From the NCBI GenBank assembly GCA_000727475.1, contig KL647305.1:26958-90957 (forward strand): 64,000 nucleotides of DNA, given 5' to 3'. The translations under genes were made by a program, and so were the position numbers. Shown piece after piece: positions 25,801-37,637 of the stretch; the stretch's first letter is position 1, and the number at the start of each line of letters is the position of its first letter. The notes beneath the pieces are model-generated. The model searched no databases. It was not told where the DNA came from and saw only the letters and a list, made by a program, of their open reading frames with translations. Source of the stretch: Sarcocystis neurona. Its lineage: Eukaryota > Apicomplexa > Conoidasida > Eucoccidiorida > Sarcocystidae.

Positions 25801-26600
25801 GCAGATGTTAGCCACGCAGGCAGCCGGTGTTGTCCCATTATAATTCTTGGGTTGCTACCGAAAAGCGGTGCAGTAGAACTACTGAACTCTAGAACGTACC
25901 CTGCCTATTCGTCAGCATTTTGTGCATACCCGTTCTCTAGCCTGCCAGTGTACTTTCCAGTGTCGAATTGAACAGTCTCGCCGTTTACATACTTGAAAAT
26001 TCTTGTTGAGAAAGGTGCTGCAAAATCTACACGTAACTTTATGTGCCAGGCGCAGTACATCTGCCCCGACTCCTCCTCTTCGCAGGGCTTTCTTTTTCCA
26101 AATAAACATTGTGCTGTGTGTCTCTCTTTTAGTGCTCGTGCACAGTGGACTCGCACGCAGCTTGCTTGTACGGGCAAATCGCGCACACGGGTTATGCTGT
26201 CTACACGCATCTGCAAATCTGCCGCATGACTGTCAGATCGCTGAACTCGTGAGTGAACTCTGTGAAATCTTGTGTGTGGTACGGCGGAAATCATGATGTA
26301 GGTGCAGGAGGACGTACGCAAAATGTTTTTGCGCGGCACCTTGCCTGCGCTTCACGCTGAAGGGGGAGAGAACGGTAGAATGAATGGTGTCTCCCCAATA
26401 GTGTAGAAGAACTAGGGCAGAAGGATAGTACGATGACACGCGTGGTTATATGACGAATTGACACTCTGATGCTCACAAGCTCTCACCTTGCTGCACTGCA
26501 GTGCACAAAAGTAGTTGCTGTTCCTACCCACGAGAGGAAGTGCACTTTCGGCCGTTTTGGAGGACACCACTGGTTTGAACGCACGCGTGCAGTGCTCACC
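22900..26600. other. Non-coding tract with TA/CA/GA microsatellites
   Basis: I see no supportable gene. Between about 23180 and 24830 the sequence is dominated by tatatacacacatatg-type repeats. It includes a GA run at 23724-23737, TA runs near 23800 and 23886, and nine AT units at 24204-24221. Alternating TA/CA islands of this sort are common between genes and in introns of coccidian genomes (general knowledge). The remainder, to 26600, is ordinary composition with only short open frames. Confidence 0.6.
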
Positions 26601-26688
26601 CACGTTCTGCGTGCGGGAAGTCCAAACGTAGAAGAAAAGTGCTGTCTCCTTCGCACGAATTGCCAAACGGAGGTCGCAGGATGTTTGC

Positions 26689-26931
26689 GTGCGAAAACGG
26701 TATGGCTTCGCCATTGGTCTGATAGGCGTGAAGATGCCGTCCAACGTGACAAGGTCCAGGAAGTGTTCTTATGCAGCTTTGGGCACCGTACTTCAAGGAT
26801 GCGCTGCTAAAAACGAGACAGAGTTCGCATGCGCGTTCAAAGGAAAGAGCGGCAATAATCGTGTGCTAGAGCTGGATAAGGCTACAGGCTGTAGTACAAA
26901 TGTTTCGTGTAGATTTATTCACGACACATAA
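26689..26931 (+). other. Short cysteine-rich open frame, unassigned
   Basis: An 80-codon + frame ending in TAA. After an ATG at about 26731, it has a Cys-Ser-Tyr start, an NETEFAC segment and two further Cys pairs spaced over about 50 residues. The order (first Cys, a strand ending in Phe-x-Cys, then paired Cys) resembles half of an SRS-type domain. The length is well within chance expectation and no partner exon is evident. It is recorded as a candidate fragment only. Confidence 0.15.
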
Positions 26932-26939
26932 GTGATCTC

Positions 26940-28900
26940 TCTGACTATAAGAGCTATAGATGATTTTAGTTCAGCAGCTAAGGGGGCTCACCTATTGCTG
27001 GAAATCTACAATCGCATGCAGTTAAGGTGCCGGTGCATTTAACAGGAAGTATCATTGATATACTCTAAACTCTTTCTGCAGAAAAAGCATGCAGAAAAGG
27101 TACAGCTCGTTGTAACCATTCCTACGAGTACAAACGCAGCGCAGCACTGACGCCGTCTTTGCAAGACAATGCCGCCGCGGTTCAAGACGCTCCATTCGCT
27201 TCGTTAGGACGCAGCGGATACTCTGTCGATTATCAGCAGTTGCCTCCCGGATACGCGTAAAATCCCGCAAAGGCTCTCCTTTAAATAGATCCGTCTTCAC
27301 GAAAAAACTGCAAATCTGTCATCATCATAATCATTTCTACACGCGTACCGAAGGACAAGAATTTCCACGTCTAGCTTTGGAAGAAAACAGGTACAAAAGG
27401 GCGAACGTGCTCGCAAACATGTGTAAACATATGTAAATTTACGTATCTATAATTGTACGCGCGAAGCTACGTAGTTCTGCGTACAGGAGAAGGGAAGGGC
27501 GCTTTCACGTACATGTGCAGTTACGTTAAACGTGCACGAGCCCAATAATTCTGCATATGTCTCAAACATATGAGCACACATAGATATATGTGTGTATGCA
27601 CGGCAGGGCGCGTATGTGATTTGTAAGCGTGTGGTGGTGTTTATGTCTGTCTGCCTGTCTTGCGTGGCGTGGCTCGCACGTTTTGCCCAGGGAGAGACAG
27701 GTGTCTGCCTCTCTGAGTTTCTTCCAGTGGCACAATACACACACGGATCAGTCAGAAACAGGTACACAGTGCACGAGCTGCAGTTATATATACGAACAAA
27801 CAACAAGCTTGCTTACCGAGTGAAGACACACGTTATTCCTCAACAAATCCGTTCATCTATTGATGTGTTTGCATATATAAGTAGAGAGGGAGAAATGTGT
27901 AGGGAGGGAGAGAGAGAGAACGATGTATATTTGCACGCTACGCCTGTCCATATTAAACAAAATTTTTATAAATAGATAGATATGTATTCTCGTGCGTGCA
28001 AACACCCCTCCACAAATAGAGACAATGCAAAAAGATACATGTATAATTACATAGTCCATGTGTGAAGATATGTACAAATATATCGCCTTCTGTGTCTAAT
28101 ATTATTTCTAGGAAGTAAGGAACTTCCGGCCACCCATATTTGTTCAGGCAGACAACTCATTCCCAGTACAGCCTTCGTATGCTGGTCGCCAACAACACTT
28201 TACGTTCTTTTATGAAACAGATGATTTCTATATAGTAGATGTAAGCATAGAGAGATAGACAGTAAAAAAACCTGGTGGACACCCTTACCAAAAATCCCGG
28301 GTGTTCAGGCTTGAAACGTGAAGTGAAAGCGGCTTGGTAATCCGGGACAGTCTTTACTGTTGTGAACACAGGCGGTCGAACGCACCTCAGCGTCACAAGG
28401 CGGAGCGAGCCTAAAAAAGTAATCAAGCACGTAATAAAGACAGAAGCTACGTACCAAAACTTTATAGACCACGAATCGAATCATCGGACCAAGACCCCTT
28501 GTCCAACAGCGTTCGTCCGTTTTGCAAGAGCGACGCTTCACAAAAATACGACTTGACACTTTCGAGCAATACTACGTGCAGTCACAAAATTTTTCTCCAG
28601 CAAACACAAGAAGGCTATATCGAGAGGACAGAAGGCGTCCTTTTCAGCATCGTGTCCAAATAGCTCCGCACGGCTACGTGACAACAAGTTCGAGCCTGTC
28701 ACTCTTCCTTCTGCAGGAGGGGACGCGTGGGGCTGACGAAGGACTACGGGGAGCAAAGCTGGAAAGCCACCAGCGTTCCGTGTACCTACGATTCGATTCA
28801 TTGATATTGCTCCTTCGGCTGAAGATTTAGAAGCATACGACGTATCCTCGGCATTTCGTATGCGTTGCTGACAGGCAGTACTCATTCAAACGTCGCGCAT
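26940..28900. other. Intergenic, microsatellite-containing, no gene recognised
   Basis: TA/TG-rich islands occur at about 27420-27470, 27570-27600 and 27950-28080, with a GA run (gggagggagagagagag) near 27903-27920. Open frames on both strands are short and overlap one another. I find no RNA gene signature. Confidence 0.5.
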
Positions 28901-30262
28901 CCTGTCGCTTTTGAGGTAAAGTTGCATTGACCTTGCAGGTACTGCAGTTCCACGCACGTCGCGTAAACGAAACAGCTTACTGCCCAGCCTGCTGCTCAAT
29001 GCGTTCCGCACAGGCATGGTTGATCCTTTTTCTACATCAGCTGTGTTGCCCGACCTGTGTTCTCCTTGAAATGCTCTCAGTGTACGTCGCAGTCCTAACA
29101 GTACGCGTCTACAATGAGCCGAGGCGAATGACGAAGAACCCTTGGATCACCAACGTGTGCAAACAATCTACCCTCATCAGTCTCACCACGTGCTATGCAA
29201 AAACGCCTTCTCCGGGTAAAAGGCCCTGAAATTTCGATTTCAGGTAGTGTTTCGCCACCTCGTGGAAACACCTGCTGTAACAGCGCTGAAGGTTACGTTT
29301 TCACCACCTGCGATCGCCGTGATCCGACCCCGTGGCTTTTCGATGGATGACACTACCGTCGCAATGAGTGCAGTTTGGCTGGTCTACGAAGAGAACGAAG
29401 TGCACGGCAGTGCCTCTGTTGGCTTCAACCATCCGCTCTTAGAACCGTATACATACGTGTAACAGTTTCCCCGGGAAACCTCTTTCATGCATTCCTAGTT
29501 CGCAGGTCTACACGGAAAGCCTTATTGATACAACTGCAGCGGCTCCCTTCCATCCTTGGCATTGCAAGCCTTGACATGTCCGATATTGCGTATTCAAATA
29601 CCTTTTCAAGCAGACGGGCCATTTCCAGTGTCTGGAGAGAGAGCGCACTTGACGACTCACTGTATGCTTCCAACTACAGACGGAATCACCCAGCTCGCGT
29701 TTCGATTCAATTCTCTCCTTGTTCTGCAGCGAACGTTCAGCATTGTTGGAAGCTCCCTGACAAAGTCGACCCTCAGTGCGTGGACCAAACTTCCTCCACC
29801 TGGCACGTTACCGCTCCCTGCCACAGCGCAGCGTATCAGATTTCGTCCTTCACCATAGGAAGCCATACGTTTGTAATGCTTGCAGGTTTGCTGTCCGACA
29901 CGAACTCTGTCGCCCTGCTAGGCCCACCATTCTGCCGATGTCACGGTTTGTTTGCGTCCAAGTGCTTTAGAGCCGTAGCCGCCGACAACTCCCGATACTG
30001 TAATCGATCACTTGTTTGCCATATTAGATGTTGAAAACGTCCGACAATGCGGCCGAAACGGATCACAGAGTCTACCACAACGGACATACCAAGAGTTGCT
30101 ACCCCGGGTTCCACTCTGTCAACCTCCTTCTGTGCTCTCTTGCAGAAGCGTCTGCTGCAGCGGCAGCCCCCCTTCTGCTTCGCAGCAGAATTTATGATCG
30201 AACCTCAAGAGGAGAGTCTTTATCAATCTGTGATCTCGTAGTAGTTGCCCCTCTTCTTGCAG

Positions 30263-30957
30263 GTGCATTCTGTGAATGTATGTGCAGAGGAGGTTTTCTC
30301 TACACGGCCCTCCAACGGGATGCAGTACAACGATGCAATTTACATTAGTATGCCGCTGTTGACTAACCCATTCAAGGGGGCAAAATAGAAACTTTGTCTC
30401 ACGGTTCGCATATGCGGGAGGGTGCCGTAAGTCAAAGGTACACCGAACGGAAAACCGTCCACCTTGCGGTCGCACATTACTTCGCACAGACAAGTAGTTA
30501 CAATGCCGTTGGGCACTTCTCCTTGCCAAGGAAAGACCTTGAGCTCCCGTGACAGGTGCGGAGACGGGATTCTTATACGATCTATGTTGTTGACAGCCCT
30601 ACATGTTTTTATTCGAATCAGGCGTACGGCGAAGCATGCAAAGCTGCACACGTACACGTGTTCGGTACGCAGGCAAACAGTGGCGTCCGTGCAGAAAGCG
30701 CAAGACCTACCCTTGATAGAAACGCAACAACAACACTCACACCTTCCGGGCGCACGAGAGTACAGCCGGTGCCATTTCTTGAAGGGCTCACCCGTGGGGA
30801 ACACGTATATAAGGGGTTTGGGTCTTGGGCCGTTGATAAAGAGGACGAATCAGACGAACCAGACAGAATCTCACTGGTCCAAAACAGACTCTCGCATTTA
30901 AACAATGCACTCCGGTGCGTGGCTCGTGACTGCACTCGTTGCGGCTGTCAATTATAG
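30263..30957 (+). pseudogene. Broken cysteine-containing gene relic (frameshift plus in-frame TGA)
   Basis: A pyrimidine-rich acceptor-like sequence (ctcttcttgcag, ending 30262) precedes an open frame from 30263 to a TAG at 30386. At about 30380 a second frame takes over. It is open from 30367 to 30957 except for one TGA at 30550-30552, after which the same frame continues for 134 codons to a TAG. Across that TGA the translation reads LPRKDLELP, stop, QVRRRDSYTIYVVD, then a Cys, twelve residues, Cys, and VHV. That resembles the end of an SRS-type domain: Leu-Pro, strand, Cys, Cys-x-x-Val. Joining the pieces needs one frame change and one stop read-through, so this looks like a pseudogene; splicing or sequence error could also explain it. 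The minus-strand frame over 30340-30804 is the competing reading. Confidence 0.25.
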
Positions 30958-31320
30958 TAAAAATATTGTGAGTACATCACCAGCGTTGAGATAGGGTCGT
31001 ATTCCCGGCAGAGAAAACGCAACAGAAGTGCGGTGAATTTGGTGTCTGACCTAGTGAAGTTATGCTTTAACAGCTACTGAGGGGAAAAGAATGTTTGCCG
31101 GCGTAGATGTTGCACTGTGGAGACCTTGAACACACGTGGAGTGCCAGCAACAATAATAATGATATCGAAAACTATTTGACAAAGGCTGCTTGGCCACAAG
31201 CAGTGTCGAGTTCGCATCTTGGTGTGGAGGTAAACCCCCAAGACTGTGCACAACTCAGTGAAGGGCTACTAGACGTGAAGCCTGTGTCGCTGCGAACGCC
31301 CGACAGGCGCCTCCCAGGTC

Positions 31321-31851
31321 TTGCGTGAGATGTACTTCCGCGCACGAAGGCAATGTGGATCATTGTGGGTCTCTACAGTCTCTAGATCTATATATATCGC
31401 TCGTGGACCCTCAGGGAAGAATTTAAGTGCACATCAACAGTTTTTGTACATTTGTACAGACAAAACGCATACAACAACATCTAGTCAGACCACCGAGGGG
31501 AAGCCGCGTCCATTTTGCAATTGCTTATCATGGGGGTTTCGGTTCGGGGTGTATACTGGAGAACAACCCATTTCATTCCTCAAACACCACGAAGACTCTT
31601 TTCCATTGCTCTCCTGGAGGGAGGCTCCCGCGTTTCTGTTGGTGTCGCTGTCAAGGTCCGTTCCCCACAACATAGCAAGAAATCTTACGATCAGTAAGGA
31701 TGCACATGAGCTCGTGTTGGAATACATGGTTTTCTCGGGCACCTGCGTATTTTCGTCGAGTCCGTCGTCGGGGGATAGAACCTGTCCAGAAGTCGAGCAG
31801 GAATCTGCAGTTGGCGAAACGCTGGGATCTGGTGTGAGCTGCGCCTTGTAA
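31321..31851 (+). other. 176-codon open frame, cysteine-containing C-terminus
   Basis: The frame begins with a non-ATG codon, so it is probably entered by splicing if real; it ends with TAA at 31849-31851. Residues about 120-176 read NLTISKDAHEL, a hydrophobic strand, GTC, and then a second Cys followed by PEVEQES, finishing SGVSCAL. The Leu-Thr-Ile, strand-Cys and Cys-x-x-Val order is again SRS-like. It lies about 360 bp after the relic at 30263-30957, on the same strand, so the two could belong to one former gene. The length is at the edge of chance expectation, and no database comparison was possible. Confidence 0.2.
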
Positions 31852-34800
31852 AGACAATATGAATGGTATCCATTCTACACCGTAAACCACTAGCAGTTTC
31901 AGGATCGGGGAGGTGAGGATGTTCAAACGTGAAACGGCTGTGAGGCAGACGAAATATTTTGCCACGTCGAATGTTTAGCCCTGCTGGTGCACCCCTAACA
32001 GACGTAAGTGCCAAACTGTGTGTTGTCCATGCGAGATGCGAGACGAATGACATCTGAACGGAAGACACAAGGCTGCGTCGCAGAAGTACACAATATCCAC
32101 GAGTATGATATGAGTCAAGGATTCATCGCGCAGCCACTCACTGCGGTTGCACCAGCCACCACGCATTCTCTTGACTACGTCGACACTGTGCTTAATTCCA
32201 TCCTCTAGGGCGTTTTCCCCTCCCGCCTCCCTTTCTTCCATTCCATATAAACTTGGCTTGCCGCTTATACTGCCACGTGCATGCCGCTGGTAATCGCGCC
32301 CGGAGGTCTTGTACAGCGAGCGCGCACGTTTGTAGAACCGCAAGAAGTCAGTGTATACCCAGAGCCACAAGGCAGAAATACAGCCCACCTATGTGGTGGA
32401 GTGAATGCCTGCTCCTGCCGTCCGTTGGAGCGTGTGTGACACACTGGAACTTACGCTGCTTCAACAGTTCGGGACGCGATGCGCCTGCTACGTCCCACAT
32501 CGCGTGCTACTAAGAAGCGTAACATTCAAGTAGCTGCTTTGTATGCGCTCGCCTCGGGCGGCTGCCACGTGAACAGTCCACAACGAGATGCAATGTATTG
32601 TTTGGTCTTACTATAAGAGGAGCCGTCCTGGTGTCGGAAGCATGAGAGAAGCCGAACACTATCAGCCTTGTTCTGAGCCAGAGAGACGTTCTCATTGATA
32701 TTTGGATTTCGCGTTCCCGTCACCTGCGGCGACCGTGGAGACAGTGTCCGAAAAAGAAATATTCGCAACGCAACAGCTTCCAGGAGGTGGTCTTGCATGT
32801 CGTGTAACGCAGGAGTACAGTCCTCACTGTGGTGGGCGCACAGTAAGAGGGACCACGAGGATCCATGCTGGCCTTTGGCTTCTTCCACAACATCAGGGCT
32901 TCCGAATAGAGCAAACCGAAACAATTTTTTCTTTGCTGTAGCCGTCGGCGCGTTCCTTCGGAAGTCGACGCTGTGAGTGAGTGCTTTACAGGAGCGAGAG
33001 GCGGATGTGATACGTCAGGCACTGTGAACAGGCGGTATCTCTTGCAGCACTTGCGCAGACAAACGCTACTTCACTGCAGCATTCCCAACATGAAACTTAA
33101 ACCGTGCCGCCGCTGGCACGACACTCGTTGATTCTGCCATTATCCAGTCCTGAGCACACAAGAAACATCTAGGTGCGTCCGTTTAGTGCTCATGGAAGTA
33201 ACTAGCACTCTATCGCTGTTGGTAGAGTCGGCAACAGTGCCCGCCGCCTACTGGCGGACGTGGCACATGTGGCTAACGCGTCTGTATGCAAGTCGAGAAC
33301 CGTAGCTTGTTGCCACAAGGACTAGTGCCTCCAAGGGCAGCACGTAATTCAGGAAAGAGCCTTACACACTCGTGTACTTCGACACTCTCATCAAAGTCTT
33401 ATCCGTTCATCTGCCCAGGTCTTGACATCTTCATTTTCCTTAAGTGAGGCAATCCTGCTCGACTACCAGAGACAATTTCCGAGGACAGATATACGTCTTG
33501 TGAGCCATTTGTGCGTGTTCTACAGTCAAACAGTGCTGGCAACGTTCTAAATCTTCGCTTTCAACGAATAACCGTGGCTTCTTCTTTAGTCTGCAATAAT
33601 TCAGGCTTCAATGCTACTTAGAGCTGCCCCCGTTATTGGCACCCCGCAGCATCTTACAAGTGGGGCGCTCACTGGTAGCGATTTACGCTTACCGTAGATC
33701 AGCTCGTCTCTCTGGGGCACTAGGGATTACACACGCAATCGAAAGCGTTCATCGGAAAAGCTCCGCAGTAAGAAGTCCTTGATGCCATCTTGTGTACGTA
33801 GATACTTGGAGCGCTGCGCTGTCTCTGATGACGAAGCTGCGACGCACAGCTAGGATTTTCCTCCTCCTGTAAGAGTGTCCACAGAAATGGGTGTTCCTTC
33901 TTGTCATCGTTTCGACAAGCAGGTCGGCTCGCCGCAGCGTACCGCATACATCCACGTGTGAATTCTAAACGACACCGCAAAATAACGCAGATGCATACAG
34001 GCCCCACCGACAACACAGTATACGCTTACTTTATCTTTCTCATAAATTTGACAGTAAAGAGCTGGATTAATAGCTATCCCAGTCAGACTCTAGTGATACG
34101 CCTGCCTTCAAACTGAGGTACGACTGTCTGCCCAGGTATTGCTCATCGCAGGAGCGCTATCGCGCACAGCCAACTTCACTCCGCAACGGCTACTCCCGGC
34201 TGCTGCACGTGGGCCTCTCGCCAGATATTCACACCCTGTGATGTGACAGTATTTTCTGATTGCCCTGCTACAGGTACAGATTATATTCAACAAAGAAAGC
34301 CGCTCCGCTAGTGATGTCCTGCAATCAAAACTGCATCACTCGATGCCTGGACGATCCCCAATCGACGCAGAACAAGTTGAACATACTCTTGAGCTGCAGT
34401 TCTTTTCTGCGCCAGTACGCAGGCACCTTACTTGCCCCTGCCTAGCTCGTGCGTCTGTTCGGACCAGGTGGCGTGCTTATTGCGTGAGGCGAACTGTTTA
34501 GGGAAAGGGTACGATTGGTTACTTTGCGATACGCAGCTGAACAGAAGATGACAAAATTCTCTTCAAGGCGAGGCTTTCAAAGATGCTGCAATTCCACAGG
34601 AGATGCGAGGCTCTAATTTTTGTCAGAACACCCAGGCAATATAATTGTCGCAGCGGATCAAGATCGAGACTCTTCTTCTACCAGGCTCCTGCTTCGGAGC
34701 ATCTATATATATGTATGTTGCTCAGCCAAAGCATCACACTCTGCTCCAGAGGGTACTCCCACTTTCAGCTGTTGCGATCTAACCATACGTCGACGCTGCG

Positions 34801-37637
34801 GAGCGGAATGGTCGTCAGTACATACCCTCATCAAGTGACGTGCAGAAATCACATTTGTATTGTGCGTAAAGATTGACTAAACGCCAGTTGCAGGCCCGGT
34901 GCTTCAGGAAACTGATCTCAGTTCAAGTAGTGCAATTAAATGCTTCACGCTATCACATAACCGACTCTCCCTGCGGTGTCAAGGGAGAAGGCACAAACAA
35001 GGAACGGCAAATAATACCTCATTAAATCATCCTGAAAAAAAGCCGGTGCGCCCCGTGCCCCTTCTGCGTTCTGTAACTGCCTCAATTTATGTTGCCTCCA
35101 AGCCCGTACGCCAGCGTTGTTAACCTGCGGCAGCACGATCCGAAGCGCAGCTTATGTAAGAATTGCACTGCTGCCAACGCAGACAAGCGTCACCTGCAAG
35201 AGCACTTCTCAGCCCTACGTGCACACGCAGCAAGCTCTTCCGTGTTCATCTTCTGAATGTTGCGTCAGTTACAATGTCGTTATCCTCGTATGCAGCGCGT
35301 GCGTCACGGAATTTTCTTGCGTTCGCCTGGCGCCGATTTCACCGGAATTCAAGGTGCAGGACAGCTCTGAGTGCCTGAATCATCAGGGTCTAAAGTGCAC
35401 TGGTACCCCCTGCGAATTATGCCACGCGTAATATGTACGTACGCCCTGCCATGAGCCGCAGAATCACAGCTTCTGGGAGTTTCGCCTAGTGCAACGAAAA
35501 CCGCAGCACACTGCCGGACGCATGGCATCAGCGAAAGTCCTCTAACAGGCGGGTGCGATCGCGAATCTCAGAATACTTGGTGATACGATTGTTGGATGCC
35601 CGTCTTGACACGGGACGACCGCATCAGGTACATTGCCTCGCATCTGGCGTCTTCCGCTGTGTTTCACTTGAATGCGTTAGTGACTTCCACCCTGGGTAGC
35701 CGGCGACGTGCAACACTTTTTGCGCGTGCGTACACAAGCGATGCCCCACGTTGCCTCTAGAGCAGGTTTGATGGCTCACAGTCAGAGAACGCCGACACAG
35801 AATATATCCCGGCATGCGGCAAGACGGTGTCCCCTGCTCCGGCGGCTTACCTTGCAGAACGCACAGCCTTTTCATCCCCCCGTGTTTTTGAGGCCGTGTT
35901 CTTGAGGACACAGGTGGAACTTCCTAGCTACCTGATTTGGTTTCCTAAGTTGTGTCCAAGAATTCGCATGGCATACTGCTGCGCGACTTCATATGTGAAC
36001 ACGCAGATACAAGGAAGTGACCGCAAGTAGCGCCCAGCGCGGACGAAATGCATCGCACTTGTCAGTGAAGAAACAAGAGAGATGAATACTTCCCAGACGT
36101 GGCGCAGTGTTGTCATCCGCAGCTGAGAAGGGAAATGGAAGAAGGAGGTACGCAAATCTGCACAGTCGGGACACAAGAAGCATCCTAGGATGAGTGAGGG
36201 CTTGATAAGGATCCACACGTGCGTTGCGAAACAAACATGTGCGTCACGTGTCGCGCTACAGAATAACCCCACAGGACTGGAAATAGAATTCGTACGAATA
36301 AAATTCGACCGTCACACCTTACGCAGAAGCTACAGGTGGACTCTCTTCATCCAGTACTTTCTGTATGTGAACAACTGTGGCGATATCACCCCCCACATAC
36401 TCTCACAGTTGTTCAGGCCGCCCCACACCACACTGATCGTCTGTGTCTGCGAAGAGGACACTGTGCGGTTACCCTTTCCTCACAGATTTCTCCACTCTGA
36501 TCGTGCCATCGCGACACTCTAGTTAAGTGGTGGAGCTTCGCCTGTTCTGTCCGCGATTAAGCAACAGGGAAATGCGACTTCATCAACTTCAAGTAGAACT
36601 GCGCTCAGTTCAAGCACTGGAACCGTAGAATGCATGCGCGCCGCGGTGAGAGCCGGCTACATGAGGGTCTGCGGCGAGTGAACTCGCTTCCGCGTTGTAA
36701 ATCCCCTGAAGAAAGGAGCTGCCTTCATTTTCTCCTTCCTGTCTAGTCTTCTGTTTTGTCTACCGACGTAGTGTGACTGTCGCGGAAAGTGCGGTTGCAG
36801 TTCTCCACCTCTTCACGGTTTATGTGCAGACACCTTCCAGCGGTAGCTGTTTTTCTCGCAGCCGAGTGGCTTGCATGTCCGATGAGAAGACAGCCGTGAG
36901 GAGCGGCTCTCGACTAGCGGGAAAGTCATCCCTCAGCAGGTGTCTTCCAAGCATCCTCGTTATGCCGTGCATAACTGTTCACTCCGGCGTGCAGGACTTT
37001 CTTGTTGTGAACTGGAGGACAAGCGTAACTACTTATGCGGTAGTGCGTTGACGAACGTACTGGTTATGTGGAGCTGAGCAATCAACGATGACACAACAGT
37101 GTGTGCACCATTGTGTACTGGATGAAAAAGGTCACGCAAAAGCACACCGCGTCGGTCCATATGGGTGCGCTTGAACGCTCTACCATACCGAAAAATCCCC
37201 CACTTCCCATGGGCTCCTACACCCATCCATTTGAACTGCACACGACGTAAAGGGTTTATCGTGAGGGCTGCCCACCCACACGTCTATGCGCGTGAATCTG
37301 CACGTGTATGCATATTTGTATACATGTTTGTATAACAGTACACATATTACATATATATGGTTGTTGGGTTGTAAACCCGGTGCTGAGCATAGGAGGACAG
37401 TGGCTACACCGGGCAGGGCTAGCCTGCGAGGGATGCCTGCGTCCTACACACATGATGGTGTGCGGCCCTGAATAACCGGGAGCAATGTATTCTGCAGTTT
37501 CTGCGAAGATGACGGTACGCGGCGCTGCACGTGCTTAGGAGGCGTCCTGCGAAGCACCAGGTTAGAACGGGTACTTCTGCAGAAAAAGCGTTTCCCCGCC
37601 GTCAATCCCGTATTTCTTGGACACATCCTGCAGCACG
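31852..37637. other. Long stretch without a supportable gene
   Basis: Open frames on the + strand at 32008-32208, 34620-34838, 35117-35431 and 36190-36522 have scattered Cys and protein-like composition, but each is of chance length. No splice chain can be built with confidence. The last 350 bp before the transporter contain a TA/CA island (37300-37360), the kind of sequence often found in coccidian promoters and leaders. No TATA box or other defined promoter element is recognised. Confidence 0.4.

Noticed and set aside
37617..37637. Upstream TTG as the start of the transporter
   Set aside because: In a eukaryotic setting, ATG at 37638 has a good context and costs only seven residues; TTG initiation is a bacterial convention.
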